DNA of 10,445 nt, taken from positions 1 to 10,445 of the forward strand of contig JAEDOC010000071.1 of assembly GCA_016302185.1 (NCBI GenBank), in the 5' to 3' direction. Positions 5,934 through 10,445 of this stretch are shown piece after piece; the stretch's first letter is position 1; each line of letters starts with the position of its first letter. The translations under genes were made by a program, and so were the position numbers. The DNA is from Clostridium sp. Its GTDB lineage: Bacteria; Bacillota; Clostridia; Lachnospirales; Lachnospiraceae. The notes beneath the pieces are model-generated. The model did not search any database. It was given only the letters and a program-made list of their open reading frames with translations, and was not told where the DNA came from.

Positions 5934-6875
5934 TTACATTCCCATCTGCTTAGCAACTTCCTCAGCGAAGTTCTCTTCCTTCTTCTCAAGGCCCTCACCG
6001 GTCTCGAAACGAACGAAACTCTTTACAGCAACCTTAGCGCCGTTTGCCTTGCCAACCTCAGCTACATACTGAGCAACGCTCTGCTTGCCATCCTCTGCCT
6101 TTACATAAACCTGATCCAGTAAGCAGATTTCCTTCAGTTCCTTGTTGATACGGCCCTGAATCATACCCTGGATAACCTTCTCCGGCTTGGAAGCTTCCTT
6201 CGGATCGTTCTGAATCTGAGCCATCAGGATTGCTTTCTCATGCTCAAGGAATGCGGCATCTACTTCGTTTCTGCTGGTGTACTGCGGCTTTAATGCTGCA
6301 ACCTGCATAGCAACGTTTCTTGCCATCTCTTTGATTGCATCGTTGACAACATCAGTCTCAACATCTACTAAAACGCCGATCTTTCCGCCTGCATGGATGT
6401 AGGAAGCAACGAAACCGTTGGCCTCTTCTACCTGCTGGAATCTTCTGATCTTCATGTTCTCGCCGATGATGGAAATCTGAGAGGAAAGAGCCTCTGCTAC
6501 TGTCAGGGACGGATCCTTCTCCCACTTCTCATTCATGAAAGCATCGATATCAGCTGCACCGGTGGTCAGAGCCTGTGCTGCAACATCTGCAACGTAGCTC
6601 TGGAACTTCTCGTTCTTAGCAACGAAATCGGTCTCTGCGTTTACTTCTACAACAACTGCCTTCTTCTCATCTGCAGTTAACTGAGTAGCTACGATACCCT
6701 CAGCTGCGATACGGCCAGCCTTCTTAGCTGCACCTGCAAGTCCTTTTTCTCTTAAGAACTCAACAGCCTTGTCCATGTCGCCTTCGGTAGCTGCAAGAGC
6801 TTTCTTGCAATCCATCATTCCGGCGCCTGTCATCTCACGTAATTCTTTTACCATTGCGGCTGTAACTGCTGCCAT
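5934..6875 (-). CDS. tsf: Translation elongation factor Ts
   Basis: A 313-residue EF-Ts, the guanine-nucleotide exchange factor that releases GDP from EF-Tu during translation in the cytoplasm. Residues 1-45 form the UBA-like N-terminal domain with signature 1 (LREMTGAGMMDCKKAL, 12-27). Signature 2 (VEVNAETDFVAKN, 76-88) carries the TDFV motif at 82-85 that contacts the nucleotide-binding region of EF-Tu. The remainder is the duplicated core and a C-terminal extension; length is normal for Clostridia. The ATG at 6875 is chosen over a TTG two codons earlier because GGAGGG lies 7 bases upstream and the family begins MA. It follows rpsB by 81 bases on the same strand and is followed by a strong terminator, so the two genes form the standard operon. 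Function follows from the conserved motifs. Confidence 0.98.
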   Translation of the reverse strand: MAAVTAAMVKELREMTGAGMMDCKKALAATEGDMDKAVEFLREKGLAGAAKKAGRIAAEGIVATQLTADEKKAVVVEVNAETDFVAKNEKFQSYVADVAAQALTTGAADIDAFMNEKWEKDPSLTVAEALSSQISIIGENMKIRRFQQVEEANGFVASYIHAGGKIGVLVDVETDVVNDAIKEMARNVAMQVAALKPQYTSRNEVDAAFLEHEKAILMAQIQNDPKEASKPEKVIQGMIQGRINKELKEICLLDQVYVKAEDGKQSVAQYVAEVGKANGAKVAVKSFVRFETGEGLEKKEENFAEEVAKQMGM

Positions 6876-6956
6876 GTTCAATCCCTCCGTATTAATTCTC
6901 CGTAAATTTTAAAATAACCTTTTAAAAGTAAATTCTCAGCTCTGAAATTCTGAAAA

Positions 6957-7688
6957 TTAAGCCTCTGCGGTCTCCTCAGTCTCAGCCTCAACCGGAACCT
7001 CAGCCTCGCCCTGCTTTGCCTCGATGACAGCATCTGCCATTCTGGAAACAATCAGCTTAACGGCTCTGATTGCATCATCGTTACCCGGAATTACATAATC
7101 CAGCTCTTCCGGATCACAGTTGGTATCGATGATACCGATTAACGGAATACCCAGAGTGTGAGCCTCCTGTACACAGATTCTCTCCTTCTTCGGGTCTACT
7201 ACGAAGATAGCATCCGGGATTCTCTTCATCTCCTTGATACCGCCTAAGTTCTTCTCCAGCTTCTCCCACTCTTTCTTCAGTGCGATAACTTCCTTCTTCG
7301 GCAGAACATCAAAGGTACCGTCCTCAGACATGGTCTCGATCTGTTTTAATCTCTCGATACGGCTCTGGATGGTCTTGAAGTTGGTCAGCATACCGCCTAA
7401 CCATCTCTCGTTTACATAGAACATACCGCATCTCTCAGCTTCTGTCTTGATAGCGTCCTGAGCCTGCTTCTTGGTACCTACGAAAAGGATGGTGCCGCCA
7501 TCAGCTGCGATATCGGAAACTGCCTTGTAAGCCTCGTCAACCTTACCTACAGACTTCTGTAAGTCGATGATGTGGATACCGTTTCTCTCGGTGTAGATGT
7601 ACGGAGCCATCTTCGGGTTCCATCTTCTTGTCTGGTGACCGAAATGTACACCAGCTTCCAGTAACTGCTTCATAGAAATTACGCTCAT
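6957..7688 (-). CDS. rpsB: 30S ribosomal protein S2
   Basis: A 243-residue S2, a late-assembling small-subunit protein that binds between the head and body of the 30S particle and helps recruit S1 and mRNA in many bacteria. Conserved segments are visible: GVHFGHQTRRWNPKMAPYIY near the N-terminus, the FVGTKKQAQDAI segment, NERWLGGMLTNF in the middle, and PDAIFVVDPKKERICVQEA, typical of the second S2 signature. The C-terminal tail is acidic and Ala/Glu-rich (EAETEETAEA). An in-frame ATG five codons upstream exists, but the GGAGG within that stretch is the ribosome binding site for the ATG at 7688 (MSVISMKQLL). It is the first gene of the rpsB-tsf operon and has its own strong promoter and leader. 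Confidence 0.98.
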   Translation of the reverse strand: MSVISMKQLLEAGVHFGHQTRRWNPKMAPYIYTERNGIHIIDLQKSVGKVDEAYKAVSDIAADGGTILFVGTKKQAQDAIKTEAERCGMFYVNERWLGGMLTNFKTIQSRIERLKQIETMSEDGTFDVLPKKEVIALKKEWEKLEKNLGGIKEMKRIPDAIFVVDPKKERICVQEAHTLGIPLIGIIDTNCDPEELDYVIPGNDDAIRAVKLIVSRMADAVIEAKQGEAEVPVEAETEETAEA

Positions 7689-7749
7689 GTTTTTTTCCTC
7701 CATTTTGGTTTTTCTTCCGCCGTCATCTTATGCTTCCTCGGGGACTCCC

Positions 7750-7789
7750 AAACAAGAAGAAATGGCCTGTTACAGCCACCTTTTTGTTT
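7750..7789 (-). promoter_or_regulatory. Potential stem-loop in the rpsB leader
   Basis: Within the roughly 150-base leader of rpsB, AAACAA and TTGTTT can pair. Inside them TGGC can pair with GCCA, so an interrupted stem of some 40 bases can form about 60 bases upstream of the start codon. Ribosomal protein leaders are often bound by their own product; S2 autoregulation is known in proteobacteria. Whether this structure does that is inference. Confidence 0.35.
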
Positions 7790-7843
7790 CTTTATGGAGC
7801 ACCGTCCTTAAGAATCCGACCAGCGTGATTTTTTAGCCTTTAT

Positions 7844-7872
7844 ACTATAGCACAGAGCAGCATTTCTTGCAA
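7844..7872 (-). promoter_or_regulatory. Strong promoter of rpsB-tsf
   Basis: On the minus strand, TTGCAA (7867-7872) and TATAGT (7844-7849) are separated by exactly 17 bases, and a TGC triplet precedes the -10 box (extended -10). Transcription should begin near 7837, leaving a leader of about 150 bases. Confidence 0.85.
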
Positions 7873-7890
7873 GCATTTTTTCACAAAATA

Positions 7891-7899
7891 TGTTATACT
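7891..7899 (+). promoter_or_regulatory. Candidate extended -10 promoter for the membrane coiled-coil gene
   Basis: TGT-TATACT forms an extended -10 box at the left edge of the tandem repeat. No good -35 box is seen at the expected distance. Further -10-like boxes (TATAAT at 7905-7910 and 7922-7927) lie in the repeat, so several start sites are possible. Confidence 0.4.
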
Positions 7900-7941
7900 G
7901 ATACTATAATTATACTGATACTATAATTATACTGATACTAT
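7894..7941. repeat. 17-bp tandem repeat, 2.8 copies
   Basis: The unit TATACTGATACTATAAT occurs at 7894-7910 and 7911-7927, with a 14-base partial third copy at 7928-7941; all copies are identical. Each unit contains TATACT, and the two full units also contain TATAAT, so the array duplicates -10-like boxes just upstream of the membrane protein gene at 7963 and 21 bases from the rpsB -35 box. Copy-number change by slippage is plausible. Confidence 0.95.
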
Positions 7942-7962
7942 CAAGACAAAGGAGGATTTTCC

Positions 7963-8394
7963 ATGACAGAACATCAAACCACTTCCATCAGTGACAAAGA
8001 ACTCAGAGACTTTCTGGAAAAGCTGGAGCATTCCAACGCCGGACAGGAAAAATACGCCCGCCGTCAATACCGGATGAGCCAGATCACGGCCGCAGCAAGC
8101 ATCGCAGTGCTCTGTATTGTCCTTTACTCTGCGTCGACGCTGATTCCGAAGATCAATCTGCTTCTCGATGACGTTCAATCCTCCGTTTCCAATATCCAGG
8201 TCATCACCCGGGAGCTGGCCGAAGCCGATCTGCCGGGCATGATTGACAATGTGGACCATCTGGTTACCACCAGCGAATCCACCCTGCAGACAACCGCAGA
8301 GAAATTGAATTCCATTGATTTCGAAACCCTGAATGATGCCATTACCGATCTGTCCAACATCATCCGTCCGCTGGGACGACTGTTCGGAAAATAA
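7963..8394 (+). CDS. Single-pass membrane protein with coiled-coil region
   Basis: A 143-residue protein. The N-terminal 38 residues are polar and highly charged (DKELRDFLEKLEHS and a basic YARRQYR stretch). One membrane helix spans about 41-62 (ITAAASIAVLCIVLYSASTL). The remaining 80 residues are a heptad-like polar helix with repeated hydrophobic spacing (INLLLDDVQSSVSNIQVITRE and onward), similar in style to DUF948-type or chemoreceptor-like coiled coils. The positive-inside rule predicts a cytoplasmic N-terminus and an extracytoplasmic coiled coil. ATG at 7963 has GGAGG 7 bases upstream. It is transcribed away from rpsB, and its promoter region is the 17-bp tandem repeat. No enzymatic motif is seen; function is unknown, perhaps a structural or signalling membrane component. 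Confidence 0.8.
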   Translation: MTEHQTTSISDKELRDFLEKLEHSNAGQEKYARRQYRMSQITAAASIAVLCIVLYSASTLIPKINLLLDDVQSSVSNIQVITRELAEADLPGMIDNVDHLVTTSESTLQTTAEKLNSIDFETLNDAITDLSNIIRPLGRLFGK

Positions 8395-8422
8395 TTTACT
8401 GTTATTTTTTCTCGATCTATTT

Positions 8423-8428
8423 TATAAT
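8423..8428 (+). promoter_or_regulatory. Candidate -10 box for the C_GCAxxG_C_C gene
   Basis: A perfect TATAAT lies 46 bases upstream of the start codon at 8475. The matching -35 region (around 8400) is weak. It allows separate transcription of this gene from the membrane protein gene before it. Confidence 0.5.
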
Positions 8429-8474
8429 AGACGTAAATTGATAACTCATTCAAAGCACGCAAAGGAGACGAACC

Positions 8475-8894
8475 ATGAAATCACGCGTTGAGGAAACGAT
8501 AAAAAGACACGATAAAGGATATAACTGTGCACAGGCCGTTGCCTGCACCTACTGTGATCTGGTGGGCATGGATGAAGCCACCATGTTTAAGATGACAGAA
8601 GCCCTGGGACTTGGTATGGGCTGCATGAACGGTACCTGCGGTGCTGTCAGCGGTGCCTGTGTTCTGGCCGGCATGAAACGCAGCTCCGGTAATTTAGAGC
8701 ATCCGGACAGCAAAGCACAGTCCTATCAGCTTTCCAGAGAAATTGTCACCAGCTTTGAGGCGAAAAACCACTCTTCGATCTGTAAAGAATTGAAGGGAGT
8801 AGAGACTGGCACTGTTCTCCGCCCTTGCGCCGACTGCATCAAGGATGCGGCTTCCATTGTCGAGCACATTTTATTTGACAGCGAAACGAATTAA
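8475..8894 (+). CDS. C_GCAxxG_C_C family putative redox protein
   Basis: A 139-residue cytoplasmic protein with nine Cys residues (18, 24, 27, 50, 55, 62, 103, 118, 121). The arrangement matches the C_GCAxxG_C_C family: an early Cys in GYNCAQAV, the central GMGCMNGTCGAVSGA block (48-62), then a later Cys (103) and a C-terminal CADC (118-121). The family is thought to be redox-active or metal-binding, and some members are selenoproteins; the exact reaction is not known. All positions here are Cys, with no in-frame TGA. ATG at 8475 has AAAGGAG 7 bases upstream, and a TATAAT box lies 46 bases before it. The GGDEF gene starts 82 bases downstream on the same strand with no clear terminator between, so co-transcription is possible. 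Family assignment is firm; biochemical role is not. Confidence 0.88.
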   Translation: MKSRVEETIKRHDKGYNCAQAVACTYCDLVGMDEATMFKMTEALGLGMGCMNGTCGAVSGACVLAGMKRSSGNLEHPDSKAQSYQLSREIVTSFEAKNHSSICKELKGVETGTVLRPCADCIKDAASIVEHILFDSETN

Positions 8895-8976
8895 TCCGTG
8901 TCCGCTCCAGTGAACCGGAATTCGCTTTCTTCAGCGGATTTTCCTGCGCCGGCACCACACCACAAGGATGATGAAC

Positions 8977-10293
8977 ATGAAAAAAATATGGGAATTTTAT
9001 GAAAATATGCGAGAAATTGTATATGTCAGCGATTTGGACACCGATGAAGTGATCTATCTGAATCGATGGGGAAGAGATCTGCTGGGATATCCCACACAGG
9101 AATCCCTGGCCGGAGTGCATTGCTATGAATTGTTCCATGAGAACAGCAAGCCCTGCGCTTTCTGCCCCAACCGTACGCTGAAGCCGGGAGAATTCTATGA
9201 ATGGAAGCACTACAGCCAACTTTTAGGAAAAACACTGGCGATTAAAGATACCGTTGTGGAAGAAGACGGTCACCGCTACCGGATGCAGATCAGCATAGAT
9301 CTCGGCACACAGGATCAGCAGCAGAAAACGATCACTGATTTTGCCACCAACGAGGCTCTTGTGAACGAAGGCCTGCGTCTTGCGCTCAGCGCGCCGACTC
9401 CCAACGATTCCATGGAGGTTCTGATCCGCTACATCGGAGAATCTCTGGCCTGTGACCGCATCTATATTTTTGAGGAAACACCGGATCACACCTACAGCAA
9501 TACGTATGAATGGTGCCGTGATGGGGTCGTCCCCCAAAAAGACAATCTGCAGGATGTCCCCTATGAAACCGTAAAGGGCTGGTATCAGCTTTTCTTCAAA
9601 AATCAACAGGTAATTATTAAAGATGTGGAAGATATTCGTGAGATCGATCCGGAAGCCTATTCCTGTCTCCTGCCTCAGAAGATCCATTCTCTTATCGCCA
9701 GCCCTCTGATTTCCAACAATCAGATCATCGGCTTTTATGGAGTGGACAATCCGCCGGGAGAGTTTTTAAATCATATCTCTGTCATGTTTCAGGTACTGGC
9801 CCACTTTATTGTATCCATCCTGCGGCGAAGAGATCTGGTCAGCCGTCTGACGACACTCAGCTTCTGTGATCAGCTGACCTGTGCCAAAAACCGGCATGCC
9901 ATGAATGCTTTTATCAGCTCCGTCAATCCACAGGACAGCATCGGCATTCTCTACTGTGATGTCATGGGCCTAAAAAAAGTAAATGATACCGAAGGACACA
10001 CCGCAGGAGATCAGCTGTTGATCCGCGCCTTCCAGTGTCTGAGCAGCTGCTTCTCAAAAAATTCCATTTTCCGCATCGGCGGAGATGAATTTCTGGTTCT
10101 CTGTGTCAATATGTCGGAAGAAGAGATGGAACAGCGAATTCTGGCCCTGCGAAAATCCATGGCGGACTATCAGCTGACCATGGCCCTCGGCTCCATATGG
10201 CAGGCCCACTCCAACGGGCAGATTATGGAACTGATGAAGGAAGCAGATCAGCGCATGTACATCGATAAACGAAACTATTATAAACAAGTATAA
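8977..10293 (+). CDS. PAS-GAF-GGDEF protein, probable diguanylate cyclase
   Basis: A 438-residue soluble protein with no membrane segment. Residues about 5-105 form a PAS-like domain (REIVYVSDLDTDEVIYLN) with a Cys cluster C49, C60, C63 (HCYELF...KPCAFCPN). Residues about 125-283 form a GAF-like domain ending IGFYGVDNPPGEF. Residues about 290-436 form a GGDEF domain: DQLTCAKNR (298-306), a metal-binding Asp at 328 in CDVMGLKKVND, and an intact RIGGDEF with GGDEF at 368-372. It should make cyclic di-GMP from two GTP in response to an internal signal. The RxxD inhibitory site normally just upstream of GGDEF reads FSKN, so product inhibition through that site is unlikely. Three closely spaced ATGs (8968, 8971, 8977) exist; AAGGA is best spaced for 8977. 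A terminator follows immediately. Confidence 0.9.
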   Translation: MKKIWEFYENMREIVYVSDLDTDEVIYLNRWGRDLLGYPTQESLAGVHCYELFHENSKPCAFCPNRTLKPGEFYEWKHYSQLLGKTLAIKDTVVEEDGHRYRMQISIDLGTQDQQQKTITDFATNEALVNEGLRLALSAPTPNDSMEVLIRYIGESLACDRIYIFEETPDHTYSNTYEWCRDGVVPQKDNLQDVPYETVKGWYQLFFKNQQVIIKDVEDIREIDPEAYSCLLPQKIHSLIASPLISNNQIIGFYGVDNPPGEFLNHISVMFQVLAHFIVSILRRRDLVSRLTTLSFCDQLTCAKNRHAMNAFISSVNPQDSIGILYCDVMGLKKVNDTEGHTAGDQLLIRAFQCLSSCFSKNSIFRIGGDEFLVLCVNMSEEEMEQRILALRKSMADYQLTMALGSIWQAHSNGQIMELMKEADQRMYIDKRNYYKQV

Positions 10294-10297
10294 CAAA

Positions 10298-10340
10298 AAG
10301 GCATCCATCTCCAAACCGGAGTGGGTGCCTTCTGTTTTAT
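10298..10340 (+). terminator. Rho-independent terminator of the GGDEF gene
   Basis: AAGGCATCCA pairs with TGGGTGCCTT, extended by CTCC/GGAG around an AAACC loop with one bulge, followed by TTCTGTTTTAT. It starts 4 bases after the stop codon. The opposite strand also has a T run after the hairpin, so it may work in both directions. Confidence 0.88.
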
Positions 10341-10352
10341 AAAAATAAAAAA

Positions 10353-10380
10353 CAGAGAATGCTCACATTAAGCTTCTCTG
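10353..10380 (-). terminator. Terminator of the tRNA-Gly transcript
   Basis: CAGAGAA pairs with TTCTCTG, with an inner GC/GC pair. On the minus strand the hairpin is followed by TTTTTTATTTTTAT. It lies 16 bases beyond the tRNA 3' end and faces the cyclase gene terminator. Confidence 0.85.
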
Positions 10381-10396
10381 ATATAAAATAAAAAAG

Positions 10397-10445
10397 AGCG
10401 CGAGACGGGACTCGAACCCGCGGCCCCGACCTTGGCAAGGTCGTG
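10397..10445 (-). tRNA. tRNA-Gly(GCC), 3' part (5' part outside window)
   Basis: The minus strand shows the anticodon arm CGACC-TTGCCAA-GGTCG with anticodon GCC, a short variable loop, the T arm GCGGG-TTCGAGT-CCCGT, the acceptor 3' strand CTCGCGC and discriminator T. No CCA is encoded, so it is added after transcription. The D arm and 5' acceptor strand lie beyond the window edge. Confidence 0.95.

Noticed and set aside
7894..7941. CRISPR-like array
   Set aside because: The repeat units abut each other with no unique spacers, so this is a simple tandem repeat.
8388..8408. AAAATAA / TTATTTT inverted repeat at the end of the membrane coiled-coil gene
   Set aside because: The stem is entirely A/T and too weak to call a terminator; it overlaps the stop codon region.
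8902..8938. TCCGCT / AGCGGA inverted repeat between the C_GCAxxG_C_C and GGDEF genes
   Set aside because: Only 6 bp with a loop of about 26 bases and a weak TTTT tail; probably chance, although a weak terminator cannot be excluded.
9223..9687. Minus-strand frame of 154 codons opposite the GGDEF gene
   Set aside because: Overlaps clearly conserved PAS-GAF coding sequence and has no ribosome binding site.

Overview
The window looks like chromosomal DNA of a low-to-moderate GC Firmicute, most likely a gut Clostridia of the Lachnospiraceae type. This is inferred from strong GGAGG ribosome binding sites, sigma-A-like promoters, the rpsB-tsf pair, a tRNA-Gly(GCC) with no encoded CCA, a PAS-GAF-GGDEF protein and a C_GCAxxG_C_C redox-type protein. 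No species call is possible from the sequence alone.

Region 1 (1-4851, all on the minus strand) holds a putative HTH regulator (4180-4821). Below it lies an envelope operon: a Tyr/Gly-rich lipoprotein (2378-4060), a 7-helix membrane protein with a long TPR tail (184-2295), and the start of a third membrane-anchored protein that runs off the left edge (1-172). An identical 18-bp sequence sits upstream of both the HTH gene and the lipoprotein gene, which suggests shared control.

Region 2 (4822-5933) is a gene-poor stretch with signs of decay. It has a minus-strand terminator (5073-5109), a small 72-aa gene (5249-5467), a truncated piece resembling the N-terminus of an ATP-dependent DNA ligase (5464-5718), and a 25-codon Cys-containing mini-ORF with a near-perfect ribosome binding site (5721-5798).

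Region 3 (5842-7872, minus strand) is the housekeeping rpsB-tsf operon. It has a strong extended -10 promoter, a leader of about 150 nt with potential structure, and a clear terminator.

Region 4 (7890-10340, plus strand) diverges from rpsB. It carries a single-pass membrane coiled-coil protein whose promoter region contains a 17-bp tandem repeat, then a C_GCAxxG_C_C protein, then a cytoplasmic PAS-GAF-GGDEF diguanylate cyclase that lacks the usual inhibitory site.

Region 5 (10353-10445) is the 3' part of a minus-strand tRNA-Gly(GCC) with its own terminator, converging on the terminator of the cyclase gene.

The housekeeping and signalling genes are ordinary. The least explained parts are the lipoprotein/TPR operon with its apparent local regulator, and the relic-like cluster next to tsf.
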